Of a DNA stretch of 25,426 nt, positions 1-6,681 are shown piece after piece; the first letter of the stretch is position 1, and each line of letters begins with the position of its first letter. Under the pieces are notes generated by a model that was not told the origin of the DNA, did not search any database, and was given only the letters and a program-made list of their open reading frames with translations. The position numbers and the translations under genes are program-made. The DNA comes from Brevundimonas sp. UBA2388 (GTDB lineage Bacteria > Pseudomonadota > Alphaproteobacteria > Caulobacterales > Caulobacteraceae), in the NCBI GenBank assembly GCA_002343425.1, contig DDSO01000156.1, forward strand, positions 615 through 26,040. Reading direction: 5' to 3'.

Positions 1-1074
1 CAGGGCCGCATCACCAAGGTGCTGGCCTTCCGCGGCCTGAAGCGCCAGCCGGTCGACAGCGCCGAGGCCGGCGACATCGTCGCCATCGCGGGCATGTCCA
101 AGGCCACGGTGGCCGACACCCTCTGCGCGCTGGAAGTCACCGAGGCCCTGCCCGCCCAGCCGATCGATCCGCCGACCATCTCCATGACCGTCTCGGTCAA
201 CGACAGCCCGCTGGCCGGCCGCGAAGGCGACAAGGTCCAGTCGCGCGTCATCCGCGACCGCCTGCTGAAGGAAGCCGAGGCCAACGTCGCCATCCGCGTC
301 ACCGAGACCGGCGGCAAGGACGCCTTCGAGGTCGCCGGCCGCGGCGAACTGCAGCTGGGCGTGCTGATCGAGAACATGCGCCGCGAAGGCTTCGAACTGT
401 CGATCTCGCGTCCGCGCGTGGTCTATCAGACCGGCGAGAACGGCGAGCGCCTGGAGCCGATCGAGGACGTCGTCATCGACGTCGACGACGAATACACCGG
501 CGTGGTCATCGAGAAGCTGTCGGCCCGCAAGGCCGAACTGAAGGACATGGGCCCGTCGGGCGCCGGCAAGACCCGCCTGACGCTGAAGTCGCCGTCGCGC
601 TCGCTGATCGGCTACCAGGGCGAGTTCCTGACCGACACGCGCGGTTCGGGCGTGCTGAACCGCGTGTTCAGCCACTATGAGCCGCACAAGGGCGCCATCG
701 AGGGCCGTCTGAAGGGCGTGCTGGTCTCGAACGGCGACGGCGAGACCGCCGCCTTCGCCCTGTGGAACCTCGAGGACCGCGGCATCATGTTCGTCGGCGG
801 CGGCGAGAAAACCTACCAGGGCATGATCATCGGCGAGAACGCCCGTTGGGACGACCTCGACGTCAACCCGATGAAGGCCAAGCAGCTGAACAACATCCGC
901 GCCGCCGGCAAGGATGAAGCCGTGCGCCTGACCCCGCCGCGCCGTCCGTCGCTGGAGCAGGCCATCGCCTATATCGAGGAAGACGAACTGGTCGAGGTCA
1001 CGCCCAAGTCGATCCGCCTGCGCAAGGCCGTGCTGAACCCCTCGTTCCGCAAGAAGCGCGTCCGCGAAGAGTAA
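1..1074 (+). CDS. typA: Translational GTPase TypA/BipA, 3' part (5' end outside window)
   Basis: Ribosome-associated GTPase of the EF-G/LepA superfamily, involved in 50S assembly and stress or cold adaptation. The reading frame is open from base 1 and runs 357 codons to TAA. The family is about 605-610 residues, so the GTPase domain lies upstream of the window. Visible here are the end of the EF-Tu domain-2-like barrel (residues 1 to about 50), the domain III start with DSPLAGREG (about 68-76), the EF-G-like GRGELQLGVLIENMRREG segment (about 114-131), and the TypA-typical DTRGSGVLNRVFSHYEP stretch (about 212-228) in the BipA-specific C-terminal region. The basic tail KSIRLRK...RKKRVREE is also typical. 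The first in-frame ATG-like codon inside the window is not the true start. Identification is firm. Confidence 0.97.
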   Translation, partial: QGRITKVLAFRGLKRQPVDSAEAGDIVAIAGMSKATVADTLCALEVTEALPAQPIDPPTISMTVSVNDSPLAGREGDKVQSRVIRDRLLKEAEANVAIRVTETGGKDAFEVAGRGELQLGVLIENMRREGFELSISRPRVVYQTGENGERLEPIEDVVIDVDDEYTGVVIEKLSARKAELKDMGPSGAGKTRLTLKSPSRSLIGYQGEFLTDTRGSGVLNRVFSHYEPHKGAIEGRLKGVLVSNGDGETAAFALWNLEDRGIMFVGGGEKTYQGMIIGENARWDDLDVNPMKAKQLNNIRAAGKDEAVRLTPPRRPSLEQAIAYIEEDELVEVTPKSIRLRKAVLNPSFRKKRVREE

Positions 1075-1078
1075 AAGC

Positions 1079-1093
1079 GGCGCGGGTCGCGCC
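1079..1093 (+). terminator. GC hairpin just after typA, possible weak terminator
   Basis: A perfect 6-bp stem GGCGCG/CGCGCC with a 3-nt loop begins 5 nt after the typA stop codon. No T-run follows, so intrinsic termination is uncertain. It may simply pause polymerase or protect the 3' end of the message. Confidence 0.3.
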
Positions 1094-1175
1094 TGAATCG
1101 GCCAATCCGGGCAGACCCAAGGTCATTTCGGGGCGGTCGAAACAAACGGTCACAGCGTGTGTTTGTCTGGTCGGT

Positions 1176-1194
1176 GCGAGCCCTTTTTGCTCGC
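1176..1194 (+). other. Hairpin in the leader of the secreted protein gene
   Basis: GCGAGC (1176-1181) pairs with GCTCGC (1189-1194) around a T-rich loop, ending 18 nt before the ATG at 1213. A second inverted repeat, ACAAAC (1142-1147) and GTTTGT (1161-1166), lies just upstream. Either could be a leader structure or protein-binding site. No clear -35/-10 pair was found between 1075 and 1212. Confidence 0.3.
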
Positions 1195-1212
1195 GTAGAC
1201 AAGGCAGACATC

Positions 1213-1719
1213 ATGCGAAAGACCGCGCTCCTCACTGGCGTCGCCGGCCTGCTCCTCATGACCGCTCCCGCGTTCGCACAGGACAGCACGGCCGCGCAGA
1301 CCCAGGAACCCGCCCCGGCTCCGGCCGCTGCGCCGGCCCAGCCCGCGGCTGAGCAGCCGACCCTGACCCTTCAGCCCGGCTCCGACGTCAAGGGTTCGGA
1401 CGGGACCGTACTGGGTCAGCTGGAAGGCGCCCGCAACACTGAAGCCGGCCAGGAACTGACCGTGCGAGGGGCTGATGGTCAGCTGCGCGGCGTGCCGGTC
1501 TCCGGCGGTGTGCGTCAGGACGGCGAAGGCGTCGCCGTCGGCTGGACCAGCGCCCAGTTCGCCGCCGCCCCGTCGATCACGGACTCGGCGGCTGACGTAG
1601 CTGAACCGGCCGCTGCCCCGATGCCGCCGGCAGAAGCCGGCATGCCGCCGGCCGATGACTCGGGGGCACCGGCTCCCGGCGAAGGCCAGACGGCTGAGCC
1701 AGACGCCCCGGGCGCCTGA
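1213..1719 (+). CDS. Secreted Ala/Pro-rich protein of unknown function
   Basis: Predicted 168-residue exported protein. The ATG at 1213 is preferred over an in-frame GTG at 1159 because it begins directly with a Sec signal peptide: MRKTA, a hydrophobic core, then AFA-Q cleavage near residue 22. The mature protein has an Ala/Pro/Gln linker (about 27-55), then a compact segment (about 57-115) with GSDVKGSDGTVLGQLEG and ELTVRGADGQLRGVPVSGGV, which resembles the short beta-strand turns of PRC-barrel-like domains, and then a second Pro/Ala-rich acidic tail. No catalytic motif is visible. It is probably periplasmic or loosely envelope-associated. The upstream AAGGCAG could serve as a weak ribosome binding site. 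The PRC-like suggestion rests on pattern alone. Confidence 0.8.
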   Translation: MRKTALLTGVAGLLLMTAPAFAQDSTAAQTQEPAPAPAAAPAQPAAEQPTLTLQPGSDVKGSDGTVLGQLEGARNTEAGQELTVRGADGQLRGVPVSGGVRQDGEGVAVGWTSAQFAAAPSITDSAADVAEPAAAPMPPAEAGMPPADDSGAPAPGEGQTAEPDAPGA

Positions 1720-1741
1720 TTACAGGGTAGCGAACAAGAAA

Positions 1742-1769
1742 AAGGGCGGCTCCGTGAGGAGCCGCCCTT
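1742..1769. terminator. Shared intrinsic terminator between convergent genes
   Basis: A perfect 12-bp stem AAGGGCGGCTCC/GGAGCCGCCCTT closes on a GTGA loop. Read on the minus strand it is followed by TTTTTCTTGTT, a good U-tract, so it mainly ends the minus-strand GlsB-like gene. Read on the plus strand it lies 22 nt after the secreted protein stop but lacks a U-tract. Confidence 0.85.
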
Positions 1770-1792
1770 CGTCGTTGCAGGCGATGGATCGC

Positions 1793-2047
1793 TTAAGCGC
1801 GACGCTTCACCAGTCCCAGAAGGAACAGCAGCAGGCAGGCGCCGAGGAAGGCGACCAGCAGCGTCATGACGTTGAAGCCGCCCACGGCCATGCCGAGGAA
1901 CTGGCCGGCGATCCAGCCGCCGAGCAGGGCGCCGATGACGCCGACGATAAGGTTCGTCACCAGACCGTGGCTGCGGCCCATGACTTTTTCAGCGAGCCAG
2001 CCGGCGATGATGCCGATGATGATCCAGCCGATGATTCCCAAGCCCAT
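1793..2047 (-). CDS. GlsB/YeaQ/YmgE-family small membrane protein
   Basis: An 84-residue, very hydrophobic protein with three predicted transmembrane helices (about 2-20, 27-50 and 55-80). It has the glycine-rich pattern of the transglycosylase-associated/GlsB family: GLGIIGWIIIGIIAGWLAEK at the start, then NLIVGVIGALLGGWIAG, ending in a basic KRRA. Family members are small inner-membrane proteins often induced by general stress, and their molecular function is not settled. AGGAGA seven nt before the ATG is a good ribosome binding site. It is followed by its own terminator and transcribed away from the XRE regulator gene, with which it shares a 193-bp control region. Confidence 0.9.
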   Translation of the reverse strand: MGLGIIGWIIIGIIAGWLAEKVMGRSHGLVTNLIVGVIGALLGGWIAGQFLGMAVGGFNVMTLLVAFLGACLLLFLLGLVKRRA

Positions 2048-2112
2048 AGTGTGTCTCCTGACATTCCCAAGCGCGATCGCTCTGTCGCGGTAATGCGCTG
2101 GTGCGGCAACGG

Positions 2113-2130
2113 TTGCGAATCCCGTCGCAA
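2113..2130. promoter_or_regulatory. Candidate operator: TTGCGA-N6-TCGCAA
   Basis: A perfect 6-bp inverted repeat with a 6-nt spacer (half-sites TTGCGA at 2113-2118 and TCGCAA at 2125-2130) sits in the divergent region between the GlsB-like gene and the XRE regulator. The geometry suits a dimeric helix-turn-helix protein. Binding by the neighbouring regulator is inference. Confidence 0.35.
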
Positions 2131-2198
2131 AACACTGCTCATCGACAATCCCCCGTCACGGGAGCGCGGCATGGTGCTTGCCACTTGAAGGGCGAGCC

Positions 2199-2213
2199 GT
2201 CCCGCTTCGGGAC
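2199..2213 (+). other. Leader hairpin upstream of the XRE regulator
   Basis: GTCCCG (2199-2204) pairs perfectly with CGGGAC (2208-2213) around a CTT loop, ending 27 nt before the regulator ATG. It could be a leader structure. No U-tract follows, so it is not an obvious attenuator. Confidence 0.3.
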
Positions 2214-2240
2214 AGCCCGCCAACAAGGGGAAATGGGGCC

Positions 2241-2618
2241 ATGGCCACCGATATTGACCTTCACCTGGGCCGCCGCCTGCGCCGTCGCCGGCGTCTTCTG
2301 GGCCTGACACAACAGCAGCTGGCCACCCAGGTCGGGATCCGCTTCCAGCAGATCCAGAAATACGAGTGCGGCGCCAATCGCATCTCGGCCGCGCGTCTGT
2401 GGCAGCTGTCCGAGGCGCTGGAGTCGCCCGTCAGCTATTTCTACGACGGTCTGGAAGAGGCCATCGAACGCAAGGAGGCGGCCAACCAGGGCGGCGAGAT
2501 GTTTTCCCGCAAGGAAACGCTCGACCTGATCCAGGCCTATTACCAGCTGGGCGAGCGTCCGCGCCGCCGCCTGCTGGACCTGGCCAAGTCGCTGCACGCC
2601 GAGGGCGACGCGGCGTGA
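2241..2618 (+). CDS. XRE-family helix-turn-helix transcriptional regulator
   Basis: A 125-residue cytoplasmic DNA-binding protein. The Cro/CI-type HTH spans about residues 8-63: LGRRLRRRRRLLGLTQQQLATQVGIRFQQIQKYECGANRIS contains the helix 2-turn-recognition helix, with QQIQKYE as the recognition segment, followed by LWQLSEALESPVSYFY. The C-terminal 55 residues are charged and helical (SRKETLDLIQAYYQLGERPRRRLLDLAKSL). Short regulators of this shape are common in alphaproteobacteria, including PraR/PhrR-like proteins of rhizobia, but the target here is unknown. The ATG at 2241 was chosen because the HTH begins 8 residues later and an AAGGGG lies about 10 nt upstream; in-frame codons upstream add no recognisable sequence. 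It is followed at once by an intergenic repeat. Confidence 0.9.
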   Translation: MATDIDLHLGRRLRRRRRLLGLTQQQLATQVGIRFQQIQKYECGANRISAARLWQLSEALESPVSYFYDGLEEAIERKEAANQGGEMFSRKETLDLIQAYYQLGERPRRRLLDLAKSLHAEGDAA

Positions 2619-2713
2619 GAGGGATGAGGGTCGAGGGATGAGGGTCGAGGAGTCTGGCGATTGTTGCACCGATCGCTTGACTCGCCCCTCGCCCCTCGCC
2701 ACTCGCCCCTCCC
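2619..2713. repeat. Intergenic inverted low-complexity repeat (14-nt unit), copy 1
   Basis: Two exact copies of GAGGGATGAGGGTC (2619-2632 and 2633-2646) plus a partial third begin 1 nt after the regulator stop. After a 28-nt centre, the complementary C-rich heptads CTCGCCC/CTCGCCA fill 2681-2713, so the two arms can fold back imperfectly on each other. The centre is bounded by GAGTC (2650-2654) and GACTC (2679-2683), both GANTC sites. The unit matches 10 of 14 positions of the arm at 9813-9826. It fills the entire gap between two co-directional genes. Confidence 0.75.
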
Positions 2714-3499
2714 ATGACCGAGTATGAACTGTTCGCCGTCGATCTGGCCCGCGAGGCCGCCCGCGTCTCCCTGCCCTATTTCCGCGGCGCGTATGAGGAG
2801 GCGGACAAGGGCGGCCCCGGCGCCTTCGATCCGGTCACCCAGGCCGACCGCGAGGCCGAGGCGGCGATCCGCAGCCTGATCGCGGCCCGCTATCCCGATC
2901 ATGGGGTCATCGGCGAGGAGTATGGCGAGGACCGGCCGGACGCCGACCATGTCTGGATTCTCGACCCCATCGACGGCACACGCGCCTTCATCGCCGGCCT
3001 GCCGCTCTGGACCAATCTGATCGCCCTGCGCGCCGAAGGCCGGCCGACCGTCGGCATCATCGGCCAGCCCTATCTCGACGAGATCTTCCTCGGCGGCCCG
3101 TCGGGCGCGCGCCTGCTCAAGGGCGGGAGGGAAGCGCCGCTGGCCGTACGGCCCTGCCCCCGTCTGACCGACGCCGTCATCGCCACCACCGACGCGGACC
3201 TGTTCACGGGCGCGGAGCTCGGGGCCTGGACCCAGGTGCGCGCCGCCGCCCGCCTCGCCCGTATGGGCTGCGACGCCTATGCCTACGCCATGCTGGCCGC
3301 GGGCCGGATCGATCTGGTGGCCGAGAGCGGACTGAAGGTCTGGGACTGGTCGGCCCTCGTCCCCGTCATTGAAGCGGCCGGCGGTGAGGTCACCAACTGG
3401 CGCGGCGAGACGCCGGACGGGAACGGGCAGATCCTCGCCGTGGGCGATGCGGGCATCCGTGAGCAGGCGCTGATCACATTGCGAAGAGCGGCCCTCTAG
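2714..3499 (+). CDS. hisN: Inositol monophosphatase-family phosphatase, probably histidinol-phosphatase
   Basis: A 261-residue Mg2+-dependent phosphatase of the IMPase fold. Metal and substrate motifs are complete: GEEYG (Glu68/Glu69), WILDPIDGTRAF with Asp84 and Asp87 (residues 81-92), and KVWDWSALVPVIEAAGG with Asp211 (residues 208-224). DPVTQADREAE (39-49) is the N-terminal family signature. This subfamily in alphaproteobacteria is usually assigned as HisN, converting L-histidinol phosphate to L-histidinol in histidine synthesis. Activity on inositol phosphate or 3'-phosphoadenosine phosphate cannot be excluded by sequence. The ATG directly abuts a C-rich repeat and has no purine-rich ribosome binding site, which is odd, yet no better start is present before the conserved region. 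It runs convergently into the downstream hydrolase gene with 12 bp between stops. Confidence 0.85.
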   Translation: MTEYELFAVDLAREAARVSLPYFRGAYEEADKGGPGAFDPVTQADREAEAAIRSLIAARYPDHGVIGEEYGEDRPDADHVWILDPIDGTRAFIAGLPLWTNLIALRAEGRPTVGIIGQPYLDEIFLGGPSGARLLKGGREAPLAVRPCPRLTDAVIATTDADLFTGAELGAWTQVRAAARLARMGCDAYAYAMLAAGRIDLVAESGLKVWDWSALVPVIEAAGGEVTNWRGETPDGNGQILAVGDAGIREQALITLRRAAL

Positions 3500-3511
3500 A
3501 TCCCGCCCGGT

Positions 3512-4567
3512 TCAGGCTGCCTCGTTGGGCTCGGACTCGTTGGCGGGTTCGGGCGTAGCGGGGACCACCATCGGCGACAGGTCCTCGACCGGAGAGATAT
3601 AGGCGCCCATGGCGTCAAACTCGTCGAGGAAGACCGCGCGCATGTCGTCGGCCTCCATGATGATCTCGTGTTTGGCCCCCGGAATCTCGACATAGCGGCC
3701 GCGACCGAGCCGTTTGGCGGCCCATTTGTTTGTCTGTTTCCAGACGCGGTCGTCCTCCGCTGCCTGAACGATGGCGACGGGGATGCGCACCGCCTTGAGC
3801 GCCTTGGGCTTCAGCGAGCGTTCGCCGGCGTCCAGGGCAAAGGCCAGCCAGCCCCAGGTCGGGCCGCCGACCGCCAGGTGCGGGCAGGCGTAGAGCTGCT
3901 GCCGCCACTGTTCATAGCGGCTCTCGTCCGAGGTCAGGGCGTCCTTCTCGAAGGTGTGGTCGAACGGATCGTCGGCGTCGTCGAGCACATAGTCGCCGGC
4001 CTTGCCGTGGCGCAGGTTCCAGCGGACAGCCAGTTTGACGGACCACATCGACCGTTTGCCGGTCTTGATGCGCAGCATGGGGCTGGACAGGATGGCGCCG
4101 GCGACCCGGCTCTCGCCGCCCTGCAGGGTCATCAGGTTCAGCGTGCCGCCCATGGAGTGACCGACCATGACCCAGGGCTTGGGCGCGCGGCCCTCCCAGG
4201 CGTCGAGCAGGCGGGCGTAGTCGTCGAGGAACTCCTCGACCGCCCGGGCATGGCCTTTCAGGCGATCCGGCAGCAGGCGGGCCGACAGGCCCTGTCCCCG
4301 CCAGTCGTGGGCCAGCACACACCAGCCGCGGGCGAGGAAATTGCCGATGACCTCGAAATATTTCTCGATCGGCTCGGTGCGGCCGGGGCTGACGATCACG
4401 GTGCCGCGCGGCTTCTTCGCCACCAGGGTCGAGGGCGTCCAGAAGGCGGCCCGCAGGCGCAGGCCGCCGGCGCCGCGGAACCATTCGCCCACGCCGCCCG
4501 GAGGCGCGGACGCACCCGGGACCCCCATCAAGGGCGCATTGGCGGCATAGGCGGCGGCTCGGTTCAC
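3512..4567 (-). CDS. Alpha/beta hydrolase (serine aminopeptidase S33 / lysophospholipase-like)
   Basis: A 351-residue hydrolase of the Hydrolase_4/PldB-monoacylglycerol lipase group. The nucleophile elbow is GHSMGG with Ser138 (residues 136-141). The acid is Asp272 or Asp273 in QAAEDDRVW, and the base is His300 in PGAKHEI. HDWRGQGLSARLLPDRLKGH (about 88-106) is the characteristic oxyanion and strand-4 region of lysophospholipase L2-like proteins. There is no clear signal peptide, so it is probably cytoplasmic or membrane-peripheral, acting on a lipid or other ester. The GTG start overlaps the stop of the upstream methyltransferase-like gene as GTGA, indicating translational coupling. The last 35 residues are acidic and Pro/Glu-rich. 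The substrate is unknown. Confidence 0.9.
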   Translation of the reverse strand: MNRAAAYAANAPLMGVPGASAPPGGVGEWFRGAGGLRLRAAFWTPSTLVAKKPRGTVIVSPGRTEPIEKYFEVIGNFLARGWCVLAHDWRGQGLSARLLPDRLKGHARAVEEFLDDYARLLDAWEGRAPKPWVMVGHSMGGTLNLMTLQGGESRVAGAILSSPMLRIKTGKRSMWSVKLAVRWNLRHGKAGDYVLDDADDPFDHTFEKDALTSDESRYEQWRQQLYACPHLAVGGPTWGWLAFALDAGERSLKPKALKAVRIPVAIVQAAEDDRVWKQTNKWAAKRLGRGRYVEIPGAKHEIIMEADDMRAVFLDEFDAMGAYISPVEDLSPMVVPATPEPANESEPNEAA

Positions 4568-5475
4568 TCTGGCTTCCTGAATCTCAAGGTCATGCGGTCA
4601 CTCTCTCCGATCGCGTCATACTTCGACCGATCAAAGTTCGGATTCGGCGGCGAACCGCGCGGCGCGGTCAGTCCCATGGGCGGGAGGGTCTCGACGCCGA
4701 ACGGATGATCCTTGGTATCCCTTTCATTCGCGTTGATTTCCGAGGCGGCGACAAAGGCGAAGCCCGCTTCCGCCGCCAGCTGTTTCACAAATGCCTCCTG
4801 AACGTATCCGTTCGCCGCGGCGGGGTCCTGATCCTCTTCCGGACCCAGACGATGTTGCTCGATGCCCAGCACCCCGCCGGGACGCAGGGCGGCATAGGCG
4901 TCGGCGAAGGCCTTCTCGGCGATTCCGGCCGCCATCCACGCATGAATGTTGCGCATGAACAGGACCATGTCGGCCGTGCCCGCCACAGTGACCGGACCTG
5001 ACGTCGGGCCGAAGGCGGAAAGTTCGATCTCTCCGTACAGCCGGCGATCGTTGGTGAACCGCTGCTGGAAGGCCGCCATCAGCGCCACCTGGGACGGATC
5101 GGCCCCCGGGCCGGTCTGGAAGCCCGCGGCGACGTATTTGCCCGAGCCCTCGGCCAGATAGGGCGCGAGGATTTCCGTCCACCAGCCGCTGCCCGGCCAG
5201 AACTCGACCACCGTCATGCGCGGCTGGAGACCAAAGAAGCGCAGCGTCTCCATCGGATGCCGGGCTGCGTCGCGAACCTTGTCCTGTGCGCGCCAGGGAC
5301 CGGTGACCGCCCATTCCAGCGAGCCCTGGGGAGGGCCGTCCGGAGTCGGGGGCGGCTCGGCGGTCTTTTCCTGGCGGCCACAGGCGGCGAGACCCGTCAG
5401 CGTCAGTGCCGCAGCGCCGGCCAATACGCCCCGGCGCGACAACGGCAGTCGCTTTTCGTGTCTCAAATTGCTCAT
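4564..5475 (-). CDS. Exported methyltransferase-like lipoprotein (COG4798 type), Tat signal
   Basis: A 303-residue protein whose N-terminus has a twin-arginine motif (LSRRGVLAG, Arg14-Arg15), a hydrophobic stretch and a lipobox LAAC with Cys32, so it looks like a Tat-exported lipoprotein. The mature part resembles class I SAM-dependent methyltransferases: VVEFWPGSGWWTEIL is motif I (about residues 89-103), ADMVLFMRNIHAW resembles the motif II/III region, and ALRPGGVLGIEQHR is a post-III strand. This matches the family annotated as predicted methyltransferase (COG4798), whose members are often exported and whose substrate and methyl donor use are unproven. AGAGGAA 6 nt before the ATG is a good ribosome binding site. 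It shares a C-terminal YDAIGESDRMTLRFRKP segment, identical over 17 residues, with the adjacent upstream paralogue. Confidence 0.85.
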   Translation of the reverse strand: MSNLRHEKRLPLSRRGVLAGAAALTLTGLAACGRQEKTAEPPPTPDGPPQGSLEWAVTGPWRAQDKVRDAARHPMETLRFFGLQPRMTVVEFWPGSGWWTEILAPYLAEGSGKYVAAGFQTGPGADPSQVALMAAFQQRFTNDRRLYGEIELSAFGPTSGPVTVAGTADMVLFMRNIHAWMAAGIAEKAFADAYAALRPGGVLGIEQHRLGPEEDQDPAAANGYVQEAFVKQLAAEAGFAFVAASEINANERDTKDHPFGVETLPPMGLTAPRGSPPNPNFDRSKYDAIGESDRMTLRFRKPE

Positions 5476-5530
5476 CCAGTTCCTCTGGAGGCCGATGCTG
5501 CACGTTTCAGACCAGCCGCCCGAGGGCTGG

Positions 5531-5558
5531 GCTTAACCCTGTTCACAAGCCCGGTCAA
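5531..5558 (-). promoter_or_regulatory. Candidate sigma-70 promoter for the Tat-exported methyltransferase-like gene
   Basis: On the minus strand TTGACC (5558-5553) and TTAAGC (5536-5531) are separated by 16 nt, about 56 nt before the ATG at 5475. This would let the second gene and the coupled hydrolase be transcribed without the first paralogue. A hairpin CCAGCC/GGCTGG (5512-5530) follows in the presumed leader. Confidence 0.4.
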
Positions 5559-5582
5559 AACCGTTGCTGGCAGGAGCGGACG

Positions 5583-6410
5583 TCATCCCGGCTTGCGGAA
5601 ACGCAGCGTCATGCGGTCGCTTTCACCGATCGCATCATACTCGGCGCGTTCAGCCTCGGTCAGGGGGGTGGGCCGGTCGGTGGCATTGTTGGCGCGCGGG
5701 GCGCTGGTCCGGACCGGCGGCAGGGTCCAGACGCCGTAAGGATGGTCACGATCATCCCTGGGGTTGGCGTTCAGCTCGCTGCGGGCCTCAAGCACGAAGC
5801 CGGCGGCCTGTGCGACGCGGATGATATGGCTTTCCGGCATATAGCCCGTCGGGGCGGTGACGTCGGGGTTCAGGCCGTCCTCGCTGCGGTGCTGTTCGAT
5901 CGCCAGAACGCCACCGGGTTTCAGCGCCTTGAAGAAGGCGGCCAGGAAGGCGTCAGTCCGGCCGGCGCGATGCCAGTTGTGGAAGGCACGGGCGACCAGG
6001 ACCATGTCGGCGCTCCCGTCCTCGACGCCCATGCTCTCCAGCGGCTGGTTGACCGCGACATAGGTTCCGCCGGTGGCCTCGGCATAGGGCTGCAGGATGG
6101 CGGTCCACCAGCCGGCGCGACCGGGCTGGATCTCCACGACCGTCGATCCCGGGGTCAGGCCCCAGAAGGTCAGGCTTTCGAACGGGCGGCGGTAGACGTC
6201 GCGGGCCACATCGGCGGCGGGACGGGCGGCGGAGCCAATGGCCGCCTGCAGCGCCGTGTCCTCCTGCAACACGGGCGGGGTCATGGCGGCCCGGCGGACC
6301 GTGCGCTCCGCCGGGGATTCATCCAGCGTCGGCATGGCGGGCAGGTTCTGGGCCGCGGCCAGGGCCGGCAAGGCCAGTGCGGTCGTCATGACAAGGGCGA
6401 GCAGGCGCAT
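5583..6410 (-). CDS. Exported methyltransferase-like protein (COG4798 type), Sec signal
   Basis: A 275-residue paralogue of the next gene downstream. It begins with a Sec-type signal peptide (MRLLALVMTTALALPALAAAQ) with probable cleavage near residues 20-21 and no lipobox, so the mature protein is predicted to be periplasmic. The methyltransferase-like core contains VVEIQPGRAGWWTAIL (the motif I position), ADMVLVARAFHNWH and ALKPGGVLAIEQHRSE. Motif I carries one extra residue between the glycines compared with the paralogue (PGRAGWW against PGSGWW), so SAM binding may be changed. The shared tail YDAIGESDRMTLRFRKP shows tandem duplication. GGGAGA before the ATG is the ribosome binding site. 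The paralogue starts 107 bp downstream, probably with its own promoter. Confidence 0.85.
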   Translation of the reverse strand: MRLLALVMTTALALPALAAAQNLPAMPTLDESPAERTVRRAAMTPPVLQEDTALQAAIGSAARPAADVARDVYRRPFESLTFWGLTPGSTVVEIQPGRAGWWTAILQPYAEATGGTYVAVNQPLESMGVEDGSADMVLVARAFHNWHRAGRTDAFLAAFFKALKPGGVLAIEQHRSEDGLNPDVTAPTGYMPESHIIRVAQAAGFVLEARSELNANPRDDRDHPYGVWTLPPVRTSAPRANNATDRPTPLTEAERAEYDAIGESDRMTLRFRKPG

Positions 6411-6513
6411 TTTAAGGTCTCCCGGGCGAGTTTCCGGCGAACCCTAAGGCCTCCGGGGCGGGGAGCAAGCCATGACGACCGACAGGCGACAGATTGGCGC
6501 GGACGTGGCGCCC

Positions 6514-6542
6514 CTTGACGGTTTCGCAGCACTTCCCACATC
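6514..6542 (+). promoter_or_regulatory. Candidate heat-shock (sigma-32) promoter for hsp20
   Basis: CTTGAC (6514-6519) and CCCACATC (6535-6542) are spaced by 15 nt, comparable to the RpoH pattern CTTGAA-N11-16-CCCCATnT. It would give a leader of about 130 nt ahead of the small heat-shock gene. The match is partial; TTGACG alone could also be a housekeeping -35 box. Confidence 0.4.
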
Positions 6543-6620
6543 GGCTCCGAGGCCGCCGATTTCGGGGCCTCCAGACCGGACGGGGCCGATCATCGGGTCG
6601 ACCGGGCTGAACTCCCACCG

Positions 6621-6681
6621 CCGGTCCGGGCACCAAACCGCGGGACCGGTTCAACCTTGCTGATCCTCAGGAGGATGACCC
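6621..6681 (+). promoter_or_regulatory. ROSE-like RNA thermometer in the hsp20 leader
   Basis: The leader just before hsp20 holds two hairpins. The first is CCGGTCC/GGACCGG (6621-6627 with 6643-6649). The second, at the start codon, has ATCCT (6663-6667) pairing with AGGAT (6672-6676), which buries most of the AGGAGG Shine-Dalgarno (6669-6674). TTGCT (6657-6661) immediately upstream matches the UUGCU/UYGCU box that faces the Shine-Dalgarno in ROSE elements. ROSE thermometers typically precede hsp20 genes in alphaproteobacteria and melt on heating to free the ribosome binding site. The assignment is by sequence and predicted pairing only. Confidence 0.65.
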
